DNA from: Acidimicrobiia bacterium
Lineage (GTDB): Bacteria; Actinomycetota; Acidimicrobiia; Spongiisociales; SHLN01
Reading direction: 5' to 3'
NCBI GenBank assembly: GCA_030624805.1
Contig: JAUXJL010000071.1
Coordinates: 1 to 8,582, forward strand
Length of the DNA stretch: 8,582 nucleotides
The notes beneath the pieces were generated by a model. It ran no database searches. It worked only from the letters and a program-made list of their open reading frames with translations, and was not told where the DNA came from. Positions 1 to 7,007 of this stretch are shown here, piece after piece. The translations under genes and the position numbers were made by a program. Position 1 is the first letter of the stretch, and every line of letters starts with the position of its first letter.

Positions 1-2
1 CG

Positions 3-203
3 TTAGCCGTCGGTGACGACCGGCCGCACCGCGGCGGGCGGGGAAAGCTCGGGTGCCAATCTTCTGGCCCAGGCCGTCAGCGTACTTGCCAGAGCAACCC
101 GCACCGCGTGAGGATGCGGCCGGCGGCTGCCCGTGAGGGAGTGCTGCAAGCGGCGGCGATGTTCGGTGTGGAGCATTTTGATTCCCTGTGGCTCTATGAA
201 CAT
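3..203 (-). CDS. Possible small hypothetical protein downstream of the ArsR-type regulator
   Basis: I do not recognise this 66-residue ORF. It starts 6 nt after the regulator's stop codon, so it would be the second gene of that operon. An exact AGGAG (minus strand, 213-217), encoded within the regulator's last codons, lies 9 nt before the ATG at 203. An in-frame ATG at 176 (Met10) has its own AGGGA (183-187) at a 6-nt spacing and may be the real start, giving 57 residues. The product is strongly basic, with Arg/His-rich stretches and one potential amphipathic helix (about residues 33-50, VRVALASTLTAWARRLAPEL). It has no cysteine, signal peptide or clear membrane segment. The C-terminal third is Pro/Ala/Val-rich and probably disordered. 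Support comes only from position and ribosome-binding sites; a chance ORF in GC-rich DNA is possible. Confidence 0.45.
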   Translation of the reverse strand: MFIEPQGIKMLHTEHRRRLQHSLTGSRRPHPHAVRVALASTLTAWARRLAPELSPPAAVRPVVTDG

Positions 204-209
204 GACGAT

Positions 210-1247
210 TTACTCCTGTGGGTGGGTGTGTTCTTTGAGATAGGTCTCGAGCAGGGGGCCGGCCTGGGGGACTGCTCCGGTGCGCAGACTGAATATGTGC
301 TCCTCACCGATTGTGACCCGTACCAACCCTGCGGTCCGCAGGAGCCGCAGGTGGTGGTGGACCGTTGACTTGGCGAGGTCGAGACGGTCTACCAGTGTCC
401 CGAGGGTTGTCTCGCCTTGCGCCAGCACGGTGAGGATGCGGAGCCGCTTGTCGTCGCCGATCGCTTTGTAGAAATCGACCAACCAGGTGGGGGGAGCGTC
501 GTCGTCGCCGGTTAGGAATTCCTCGTCGACTGAGTATCCGAACATGCGACCGGCGGTGTGATCGGTGATAACGACGAAGGGCCTGATGACGACTGATGGG
601 ATGAGGATGACGGCTTCGACTCCCTCATCATTGGCGAACGTGATGCCGTTGGTAGCTCGTTCGACCAGCTCAGCGGGTGAAAGGGAGGTAGCTAGAACCC
701 GTTTGGCCCGGGCGTCGCGATCAAGCAACTTCGAAACCTCAGGATCGAAGGCCTTTTCGGCGTAGCGCTCGAGGATGTCGATGATGGTGCTCTTGGCCTT
801 GTCAGCCGACAGAACGAGCAGATTGGCCCATCCGGGGCCGCACGAACAGCCGTCCGCCGCTTCACAAATGACCTGGTAGGCGTCGGAGTCTCCGGCTGCG
901 GCCTGTTGGATGACCTCGGTGGCGATCTCTTGTTCTTTAGTGAACCAGGCGTTGGCGAGGAGGTGGGCTCGGAATTCGTCGGGGTCGAATGACCGGAGAT
1001 GATCGAGGAAGGCCTCGATCGTCTTGGGCGCCGGCGTGTCGTAGACCAGCCCGAGCAGCACGAGCCACATCTCACCGCCTGTCCTGAGCTCGGCAAAATC
1101 CTGAAGAAAGTCGGCCGGCAACCGACCTCTGATCTCGTCGAGCCATGCTTCGCCTCCGGCGTATTGGGCGGAGTCATCGGGATTGTCGAGTGCGAACAAC
1201 TCAAACAGCAGCTCGTAGGCGGGAGACGGGTCGATTTCGATCCTCAT
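210..1247 (-). CDS. ArsR-type winged-helix transcriptional regulator with long N-terminal domain
   Basis: A 345-residue regulator. The DNA-binding part is at the C terminus (about 255-325): WLVDFYKAIGDDKRLRILTV is the usual first helix region of ArsR proteins, and LAKSTVHHHLRLLRTAGLV (291-309) is the recognition helix followed by the wing. Residues 1-250 form a long helical domain like those of actinobacterial ArsR proteins annotated with DUF5937-type N-terminal regions (recalled, not searched). This is about three times the length of a classical metal-sensing ArsR. All three cysteines of the protein (C129, C134, C136) sit within eight residues of that domain, a possible metal- or redox-sensing spot (inference). 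The ATG at 1247 is preferred because MRIEIDPSPAYEL looks like a natural N terminus. It diverges from the cysteine hydrolase gene across 39 nt, so it may control that gene, itself, or both. Its ligand cannot be told from sequence. Confidence 0.88.
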   Translation of the reverse strand: MRIEIDPSPAYELLFELFALDNPDDSAQYAGGEAWLDEIRGRLPADFLQDFAELRTGGEMWLVLLGLVYDTPAPKTIEAFLDHLRSFDPDEFRAHLLANAWFTKEQEIATEVIQQAAAGDSDAYQVICEAADGCSCGPGWANLLVLSADKAKSTIIDILERYAEKAFDPEVSKLLDRDARAKRVLATSLSPAELVERATNGITFANDEGVEAVILIPSVVIRPFVVITDHTAGRMFGYSVDEEFLTGDDDAPPTWLVDFYKAIGDDKRLRILTVLAQGETTLGTLVDRLDLAKSTVHHHLRLLRTAGLVRVTIGEEHIFSLRTGAVPQAGPLLETYLKEHTHPQE

Positions 1248-1273
1248 GGTCCGGCGGCGTACACATCCCCGAC

Positions 1274-1279
1274 TAGCGT
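1274..1279 (+). promoter_or_regulatory. Candidate -10 box (TAGCGT) for leaderless expression of the cysteine hydrolase
   Basis: TAGCGT fits the actinobacterial TANNNT -10 pattern and ends 7 nt before the ATG at 1287. That is the spacing expected if transcription starts at the A of the start codon. The hydrolase has no Shine-Dalgarno sequence in front of its ATG, which agrees with a leaderless mRNA. No clear -35 is seen. The assignment is inference from spacing. Confidence 0.4.
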
Positions 1280-1286
1280 CCAGTCA

Positions 1287-1838
1287 ATGGAACATGATCT
1301 GGCCGGTACCGCTCTTCTTGTCATCGATGTTCAGGCTGGCTTCGACGACCCGAGGTGGGGGCCGCGCAACAATCCGGCCTGCGAGGCGAACGTTGCCGCC
1401 CTGATTGAAGCGTGGCGGTCGGCGGGTCGTCCCGTTGTCGTCGTCCGCCACGATTCGATGTCGCCGGGATCCCCGCTCCGGCCCAACCAGCCCGGCAACG
1501 ACCTGAAACCGGTTGTCAGCGGAGATCCCGACCTGCTGGTGACCAAACATGTGAACTCAGCGTTTTATGGTGAGCCCGACCTGCACGTCTGGCTCCAGGA
1601 CCGGGGCGCCACCGGAGTGGCTATCACAGGCATCCAGACCAACATGTGCTGCGAGACGACCGCTCGCATGGCCGGCAATCTTGGTTACGACACGCTGTTT
1701 GTCCTCGACGCCACCGCCACCTTCGACATGACCGCCCACGATGGAGGGACCATCGCCGCCGATGAACTGGCTCGGGTGACGGCCACCAACCTGCAAGACG
1801 AGTTCGCCGACGTGGTGATGACGGCCGATCTGCTCTAG
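1287..1838 (+). CDS. Isochorismatase-like cysteine hydrolase
   Basis: A 183-residue member of the isochorismatase/nicotinamidase superfamily, normal length for a single-domain member. The catalytic triad is visible: Asp14 in ALLVIDVQAGF, Lys87 in LLVTKHVNSAFYG, and the nucleophile Cys121 in GIQTNMCCETTARMA (118-129 is the usual T-x-x-C...T-A-R signature). Cys122 follows the nucleophile where the family usually has Val. The family hydrolyses amides (nicotinamide, ureido and carbamoyl compounds) or isochorismate by a thiol mechanism; the substrate here is not determinable. The frame stays open upstream to 999, but that part runs antisense inside the regulator gene, and the family N terminus begins at the ATG at 1287, so that start is chosen. 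It is divergent from the ArsR-type regulator, its likely controller. Its stop codon overlaps that of the convergent cyclase gene. Probably cytosolic, as no signal peptide is seen. Confidence 0.92.
   Translation: MEHDLAGTALLVIDVQAGFDDPRWGPRNNPACEANVAALIEAWRSAGRPVVVVRHDSMSPGSPLRPNQPGNDLKPVVSGDPDLLVTKHVNSAFYGEPDLHVWLQDRGATGVAITGIQTNMCCETTARMAGNLGYDTLFVLDATATFDMTAHDGGTIAADELARVTATNLQDEFADVVMTADLL
1835..1838. other. Shared palindromic CTAG: overlapping stop codons of two convergent genes
   Basis: The hydrolase ends with TAG at 1836-1838 on the plus strand, and the cyclase ends with TAG read from 1837 down to 1835 on the minus strand. The 4-base palindrome CTAG serves both. No room is left for an intergenic terminator, so each transcript probably runs into the other gene. 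Confidence 0.9.
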
Positions 1839-4800
1839 GCACTGAGTAATTCGGTCAACGACGCCACGGCACCCATCGACTCGAGAGTTTTTTCGGTCGC
1901 CGCTCGGAATTCAGTCGCTTCCGAAGTCGGGATCGTTCCGAGGAAATCCACGGCCAACCGGGCCGCCGTGTACGGTTCGTCGAGAGCAGTGAGGGCAGCC
2001 TGTGCCCGCGAAACGGCACCCTCCCGGACCGATTGCGCCCAATCGGCGAAGGCAAGAATCTGCGGGGCGCAACATTGCTCGGCGAGCTCCCTCGCTTGTG
2101 CGATCAAGTCGTCCACTTCCGACCAGTCCGTCCGTAGAGCTGCCATCGGTAGACGGGCCCGGATGGAATAGAGGTGGTGAACCGGCGCAGATACCTCGTG
2201 TACGTTCGCGAGAAGACGTTCAGCGTGCTCGAGCCCCACGAACGGTCGCACCCGCTCGATTGCCTGAAGCTCGACAATAGGAATCCGCGCCACGTCGGGG
2301 AGGGCTCCCTGGAAGAACTCCACAGCCTGAACACCCTCCTCGGTTCGGGCCATTTCGAACAGTGCCAGCGCCCGCCCAAGCAGCGCTCCGCCCCCAAAGT
2401 CACAAACCCGTCCGCTGTCCTCGGTGATGAGCTCCAGTAGACCCTCGGATCCTTCGAGGAGCTCGGTGAACATCCCGTTCGGAACCATGTATCCGGTCAG
2501 GGCCCTGATACCGTGGATACGCTGATGCACGCCCATTGCCTGGGCGTCGGCATGAGCAATCGCCCCCACCTGTTGAGAATCCTCGTACCTCCCGACTTCG
2601 GTCAAGGCGATGGCGGATGTGATCAACATCTCATGGGCCTGACGACGGTCGAGCATCTCTGATCCGAGCTGCACCATTTGATCCGCTAGATCCCCGAGCT
2701 GGCAGAAGCCCTCCTCCCGTAGACACATCTCGTAGGCATCAAGGGCGTGGGACAGGAGCTTCTGGGACCCCAGCTTCTCGCTGATGGAGATGGCCCGCTC
2801 CGCGTCCGCTTTGACTTCTTCTGCCGTCCGTTCGAAGAGCTCGCGGCGGCCCCACACCGATCGGCCCGTCAGCAACGCCGCCAGCTCAAGGGACTCTTCC
2901 GCTTCGCCGATTTCTGCAAGTCGAGTCTGTACGACGTCAACCGCGGCCGGCTTCCATTCCTCCCTGGTGAAGGCGCCTCCATAACGTGCCCAGAGGAGAG
3001 TCGCGTCGGTGATCGTCCGAGAGACGTCGGCTTCTTTTCCGACACCCCGGGCGGCGGCAATCGCCTCCACATAGACGGGCCAGGCCTCGTCGACTCGTGC
3101 CGCGGCGTGGTAGGAAGCCGCCTTGAGCTCGAGCGCATTGAGCCGCTCCCGATCGACCGATGCCAGTGCCAGGGCTCTGTCGGCATACTCAACCGCCTGA
3201 TCTATGGAAAAACGGCGCCGGGCGGCATCGCCTGCTTCCACCAATGCCTCGATGGCCTTGCGCCGTACCTGCTCTCTCCGTGGCGGGTCATCCTGCCATG
3301 CCAGTCCGGCCGTTTCCGGCTGAGCGGCGGCTGCATAGTGGTGGGCGATCACCTCGATGAACTCCTCGCGGCGGTCCGATGCCAGCGCTTCGGTCCATTC
3401 GGCGACCGCGGTATGAGTCCGAGCCAGTCGGCGGCGAGATATCGATTGGTAGGCAACGTCGCGCATCAGACCGTGACGGAAGGCCATCTCTCGCTGACCC
3501 GGGAGCGAGGTCGTTGGCCGCGTGGTGATGAAGCCGCTCCGCTCCAGCGTGGCCAGCGACGTTGCGACGTCCTGGCTACCGACTTGCTCGAGGGGGGCGG
3601 GCCAGAAGACCTCTCCGATCACCGCCGCATCCTGCAAGACCCCTCGATCGACAGCGTCGAGCTGATCTATCCGGGCGGCCAGGCCGGCCCGGGCCGTATC
3701 GGGTACAACCATCCCGCCACTGACCGCCTTTTCCAGGCCCTCGTCGAGAGCGTGGCGGGCAATTTCTTCGGCAAAGAACGGATTTCCTCCCGCTGAGTCG
3801 AGAAGCCGGTGTCGCAGATGGTCATCGAGGTCGGGCAGGAGCTGGGCCATCAGCTGGCCGAAGCTGGCGTCGATGAGAGGCCCGAGGCTGACCTGGGACG
3901 GGATCGCCCTGGCCCCCCAGCCTGCCTCCTGCTCCATGAACTCCGGGCGGGCCGTGGCCACGATCAGCAAGGGTCCAAGTGCCCGGAGGGCTAGCTGCTC
4001 GATCATGTCGAGCAAGGGGCGCTCGGCCCATTGGATGTCCTCGATCACCAGGACCGATGGTTGTTCGGCGGCCAGGGCGCTGGCAAATATCGGCCAGGCG
4101 AGCTGCAGCTCCTCCCCGGCCGATTCTGGGGAGAAGTCGTCGAAGGGGTTGTCCGGTAGGGCGATTCCGGCGGTCTGGGCGAGCGCGAAGGCCAGCCAGT
4201 GCGGGTCCGAGACGGAGTCGCGGGGCAATGTGTCGACCAGCGAGCGCAACTTCGAAGCTGCCGCCTCCGAAGTGTCATCCATCGCGATCCCAGCCGACTC
4301 CCACAACACCTCCCGCAACGGCCAGAACGTGATCCCATGACCATACGGAAGACAACGACCGAGAAGGGACCTCATTTTGCCCTTGTTCCGAGACAGGAAT
4401 TCGCGAACAAGCCGGCTCTTTCCGATACCCGCGTCGCCAACGATCGTCACCAGCCGGGGCCTCTGTCCGCCGATCGCCTGTTCCATGAGGGCATCCAACA
4501 TGCCGAGCTCGGCGGTTCGTCCCACCATCTCAGTCTCGAATGATTGCTCATTTCCGAGTGTGCGCCCCAGCACTCGCCACGCGGCCTGGGGCTCGGACTT
4601 GCCTTTTAGGGCCAACTCACCGAGAGAGGCATACTCGAACGAACCGTGGGTGGCGTGATAGGTTCGTTCACCAACGACACTCGTTCCGGGCTCGGCCACA
4701 CTTTCCAAACGAGCCGCGACATTGAACACGTCGCCGACCAGGACCGCGTCGGCATCGGTGGATCCGAGCGCTTCACCGGTGTTGATCCCTATCCGCATGG

Positions 4801-5152
4801 CAAGTTCCACGCCGTATCGCTCTTTTAGTGCGGGGCCCATTTCTGCGAGCCGGTCGTGCATTTCCAGGCCGGCCCGAACGGCTCGAACAGCATCGTCCTC
4901 GTGCGTCGTGGGTATGCCGAAAACCGCCACGACCGCGTCACCGATGTATTTCTCTACTACCCCGCCCCATTCGTGCACGACCGACGCCATGGCGTCGAAG
5001 TACTCCGTCAGGAGTGCCCGCAGCGGCTCGATATCGAGCAGCTCACCGAGCTGCGTCGATCCTTCCAGATCGCAGAACAGAACCGTCACGAGTTTCCGAT
5101 CCTCGTGAGGCGGCTCAGTTCGAGGCTGCTGTCGGTCTGCTGAATTTGGCAT
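1835..5152 (-). CDS. Class III adenylate/guanylate cyclase-domain protein with AAA/STAND ATPase and TPR-like repeats
   Basis: A 1105-residue multidomain signalling protein. Residues about 18-195 are a class III nucleotide cyclase domain: KLVTVLFCDLEGST holds the first metal ligand Asp28, VEKYIGDAVVAVFG holds Lys68 (purine-contacting) and Asp72 (second metal ligand), and GDVFNVAARLE holds the transition-state residues Asn144 and Arg148. The position that normally carries Asp or Thr for base recognition appears to be Val137. Residues about 208-480 are a STAND/AAA_16-like ATPase: Walker A GDAGIGKS (239-246), Walker B VLVIEDIQW (367-375), and the GNPFFAEEIAR motif (456-466). The remainder (about 600-1080) is helical, TPR-like and lacks a LuxR-type HTH. 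No membrane segment is evident. Such proteins are common in actinobacteria and are thought to couple ligand or partner sensing through the repeats and ATPase to cyclase output; the signal is unknown. It lies 103 nt downstream of the aldehyde dehydrogenase on the same strand. A weak GAGAG precedes the ATG by 8 nt. Confidence 0.93.
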   Translation of the reverse strand: MPNSADRQQPRTEPPHEDRKLVTVLFCDLEGSTQLGELLDIEPLRALLTEYFDAMASVVHEWGGVVEKYIGDAVVAVFGIPTTHEDDAVRAVRAGLEMHDRLAEMGPALKERYGVELAMRIGINTGEALGSTDADAVLVGDVFNVAARLESVAEPGTSVVGERTYHATHGSFEYASLGELALKGKSEPQAAWRVLGRTLGNEQSFETEMVGRTAELGMLDALMEQAIGGQRPRLVTIVGDAGIGKSRLVREFLSRNKGKMRSLLGRCLPYGHGITFWPLREVLWESAGIAMDDTSEAAASKLRSLVDTLPRDSVSDPHWLAFALAQTAGIALPDNPFDDFSPESAGEELQLAWPIFASALAAEQPSVLVIEDIQWAERPLLDMIEQLALRALGPLLIVATARPEFMEQEAGWGARAIPSQVSLGPLIDASFGQLMAQLLPDLDDHLRHRLLDSAGGNPFFAEEIARHALDEGLEKAVSGGMVVPDTARAGLAARIDQLDAVDRGVLQDAAVIGEVFWPAPLEQVGSQDVATSLATLERSGFITTRPTTSLPGQREMAFRHGLMRDVAYQSISRRRLARTHTAVAEWTEALASDRREEFIEVIAHHYAAAAQPETAGLAWQDDPPRREQVRRKAIEALVEAGDAARRRFSIDQAVEYADRALALASVDRERLNALELKAASYHAAARVDEAWPVYVEAIAAARGVGKEADVSRTITDATLLWARYGGAFTREEWKPAAVDVVQTRLAEIGEAEESLELAALLTGRSVWGRRELFERTAEEVKADAERAISISEKLGSQKLLSHALDAYEMCLREEGFCQLGDLADQMVQLGSEMLDRRQAHEMLITSAIALTEVGRYEDSQQVGAIAHADAQAMGVHQRIHGIRALTGYMVPNGMFTELLEGSEGLLELITEDSGRVCDFGGGALLGRALALFEMARTEEGVQAVEFFQGALPDVARIPIVELQAIERVRPFVGLEHAERLLANVHEVSAPVHHLYSIRARLPMAALRTDWSEVDDLIAQARELAEQCCAPQILAFADWAQSVREGAVSRAQAALTALDEPYTAARLAVDFLGTIPTSEATEFRAATEKTLESMGAVASLTELLSA

Positions 5153-5168
5153 CGGTTACGCTCTCGCC

Positions 5169-5181
5169 GTGGTTGAACCAC
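5169..5181. repeat. 13-nt perfect palindrome (GTGGTTGAACCAC) just upstream of the cyclase gene
   Basis: GTGGTT and AACCAC are exact reverse complements around one central base. The near end is 16 nt from the cyclase start codon at 5152. The central spacing is too short for a good RNA hairpin loop unless inner pairs open, so a dimeric-protein operator is the more natural reading. No binding protein can be named. Confidence 0.45.
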
Positions 5182-5215
5182 CGCCATGACGCGGGAGTCG
5201 CACCAGACGCTACCA

Positions 5216-5232
5216 ATCGGCGGCCCGCCGAT
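5216..5232. repeat. 17-nt GC-rich palindrome (ATCGGCGGCCCGCCGAT) between the dehydrogenase and cyclase genes
   Basis: Eight-base arms are exact reverse complements around one base; as RNA it would form a 7-bp stem with a 3-nt loop. It begins 23 nt after the dehydrogenase stop codon and lies 63 nt upstream of the cyclase start. There is no T-run on either side, so it is not a canonical intrinsic terminator. It could be an operator, a processing or stabilising hairpin, or a weak terminator that lowers read-through from the dehydrogenase gene into the cyclase gene. Confidence 0.45.
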
Positions 5233-5255
5233 CTCGCTTCGCCGTGCGCCTCCGG

Positions 5256-6959
5256 CTAGCTCCGAAGGGCGGCGCCCAGGATGCCCGGCATATGTCGCCA
5301 CCCGGGTTCGGCGGCGAAGCGGGTGAGCCGTTTGCCGACGGTGTGGGCTCGTCGATGAGTCACGAACCAGGGAGGCTTGGGCGATAGGTGGAACTGTCCG
5401 TTCCATAGAGCCCGCGGAAAGGGGTGGAAGGGTGCGTGTACGACGGTTTTCTCGGGAAAATCGAACATGAGGGCGTTGTGGACCGTGCCGATGCCGCTGC
5501 CGATATCGTCGTGGGTGTGGCCGGGGTAGGCGCCCCAGGTGGCGGTCGGCAGCAGATATCCGACGCCGGTCCAGCTGTTGATGCCGATGTTGCCGTAGTT
5601 GAGGCTGGCGATGGCGTCGTCGAGTACGGGCCCGAGTCTCTGGAGAGTCTTGGGGTGAATCAGAAACTGAGCGCCGAGTGTGCCTGTCAGCTTGTCGTTG
5701 GCGAAAGCCACCGCGGCCTGTACGAACTCGGCCGGGTTGCGGGTGCCGAGCTTGGTGGTGGCATACACCCCGCCGAAGAACTCGGTTGTAAAGGCGTACT
5801 CGTCTTTCCCACGATGATCTACGTCGGTGATGAGGGTACGAGGGACCGGGCCCGAGCTCAGGATCTCAGCGTGAAGGTGTTTGGCGACCGCGGCCTGCTG
5901 GCGCTCGTCGGCGCCCGGGTAGAAGGCCTCGCGCTCGGGAACGCTTCGAATGGTGCGGCGGAGCTCATCGACCAGCCGATCGCTGCCCGCCCACCCGTCG
6001 GGGAGTACGAGCACTTGGGACGCTATGCAGTTGAAACCAGCGTTGTGAAACTTCTGGGTAGCGAGATGTTCGGCCTGGTAGGCAAGGTCGGCGTCGGTCC
6101 ACGGGCCCGGAACGACAAAGGTCGGGCCAACGCCCCCCAGCTCGCTCGTGAAGGGTTTAGTCATGACCGGCTCGTTCCGAGCGCGGCGGTCTGCCCCGGC
6201 CTCACCGCCTCCGAACACAATCTGGTGGTAGGTGTCTGCGCTGCCGGTCATGTGGAGCGTGTCGACCAGCTCGTGATTGGTGAGATAGGCACCAACATCG
6301 CCGCCGCCATAGACGAATCGCAGGAACCCGTCGTTGATGAGGTCGGCTGAGATTTGTTCGAAGATCACTCCGAGATAGTCGTTGATCGGGTTCATCTTGA
6401 CGACGGCAACCTGGCCCTCGTTGAACATCTTGGTGAGCACATCCAATAGGGGGATCGATGAGATGTTGCCCGCCCCCAGGATGAGCCCTACCTGCCCGAC
6501 AGGATTGCTCCGCTTGTAGAACGACGCCATGTGGTCCCGGACGTTGGCGGGGGTTACGCCGTCTTGCATCCAAACTTCGGCCCGATATCCGTTGAGAAGC
6601 ACCCGATCGAAGATGTCTCCCGGATATACCCGGACGACCACCTGGCCTCCGACCCTCGTGCGGATGGACGTCCCAGCCAGCGGATCGGCACCCGAAGACA
6701 CGGCCTCGAGTGTCTTTTTGATGGCTTGGATTGCGAGGAGGACCGCATATGGCCCGGAAATCCATTCTTCTCCCGCCAGGGGCGAGTCACGGGGAATCCT
6801 CTTGCCGTCGAGGGCAGCCTCGACCCACACGTCGGCGTAATGGGCCACACCGGCCCGAAGCGATTCGAGATATTGAAGCTTTCGATCGACGCTGAGAGAG
6901 GCCCACTCGGTTTTGCCTGAGGCAAGCTGCTCGAGCGCCCGGTCAATGGCCGCCTCCAC
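5256..6959 (-). CDS. Aldehyde dehydrogenase family protein (atypical, 567 residues)
   Basis: An NAD(P)-dependent aldehyde dehydrogenase-fold protein. Visible landmarks are oxyanion Asn165 in ILGAGNISSIP, cofactor-binding Lys188 in VAVVKMNP, the HMTGS turn (236-240), general-base Glu273 in TSELGGVGP, nucleophile Cys311 in HNAGFNCIASQ, and Glu393 in TTEFFGGV. The active-site loop differs from the common GQxC and ELGGK forms, and the protein is longer than the usual roughly 480-500 residues, with an added C-terminal tail rich in Pro, His and Trp (about 500-567). This fits a distinct family I recall from actinobacterial genomes annotated only as aldehyde dehydrogenase; the substrate is unknown. 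The GTG at 6959 is the first usable start after an in-frame TAA at 6963-6965. A better-looking ATG lies upstream of that stop (see 6963-7001). The cyclase gene follows 103 nt downstream, possibly co-transcribed. The gene diverges from the broken metallopeptidase gene. Confidence 0.88.
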   Translation of the reverse strand: MEAAIDRALEQLASGKTEWASLSVDRKLQYLESLRAGVAHYADVWVEAALDGKRIPRDSPLAGEEWISGPYAVLLAIQAIKKTLEAVSSGADPLAGTSIRTRVGGQVVVRVYPGDIFDRVLLNGYRAEVWMQDGVTPANVRDHMASFYKRSNPVGQVGLILGAGNISSIPLLDVLTKMFNEGQVAVVKMNPINDYLGVIFEQISADLINDGFLRFVYGGGDVGAYLTNHELVDTLHMTGSADTYHQIVFGGGEAGADRRARNEPVMTKPFTSELGGVGPTFVVPGPWTDADLAYQAEHLATQKFHNAGFNCIASQVLVLPDGWAGSDRLVDELRRTIRSVPEREAFYPGADERQQAAVAKHLHAEILSSGPVPRTLITDVDHRGKDEYAFTTEFFGGVYATTKLGTRNPAEFVQAAVAFANDKLTGTLGAQFLIHPKTLQRLGPVLDDAIASLNYGNIGINSWTGVGYLLPTATWGAYPGHTHDDIGSGIGTVHNALMFDFPEKTVVHAPFHPFPRALWNGQFHLSPKPPWFVTHRRAHTVGKRLTRFAAEPGWRHMPGILGAALRS

Positions 6960-6962
6960 GCT

Positions 6963-7001
6963 TTAGGCCCCGGCGGCTTTCTGGTCGTTCGTGGTGGCCA
7001 T
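6963..7001 (-). other. 12-codon ORF in frame with the dehydrogenase: leader peptide or interrupted native N terminus
   Basis: ATG at 7001 begins MATTNDQKAAGA and ends at TAA (6965-6963). The same frame continues as Ser and then the GTG start of the dehydrogenase. The codons are strongly G/C-ending, like the real genes here, and the peptide resembles an ordinary actinobacterial protein N terminus. A TACAAT box ends 6 nt before the ATG. Either one nonsense change (or sequencing error) has split the dehydrogenase N terminus, with re-initiation at the GTG, or this is a short upstream ORF coupled to it. I favour the interrupted N terminus. Confidence 0.55.
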
Positions 7002-7007
7002 TGGCGC

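Noticed and set aside
999..1286. Upstream extension of the cysteine hydrolase frame to an ATG at 999
   Set aside because: The added 96 residues are antisense to the regulator gene and are unlike the family, whose N terminus fits the ATG at 1287.
2747..3796. A 349-codon open frame on the plus strand
   Set aside because: It runs fully antisense to the ATPase/TPR part of the cyclase gene. Its translation is rich in Arg/Gly/Pro/Cys with no family resemblance, as expected for a shadow frame of a GC-rich gene.
5424..6350. A 308-codon open frame on the plus strand
   Set aside because: It lies antisense within the aldehyde dehydrogenase gene, whose catalytic motifs are intact on the other strand. 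It shows no motif of its own.
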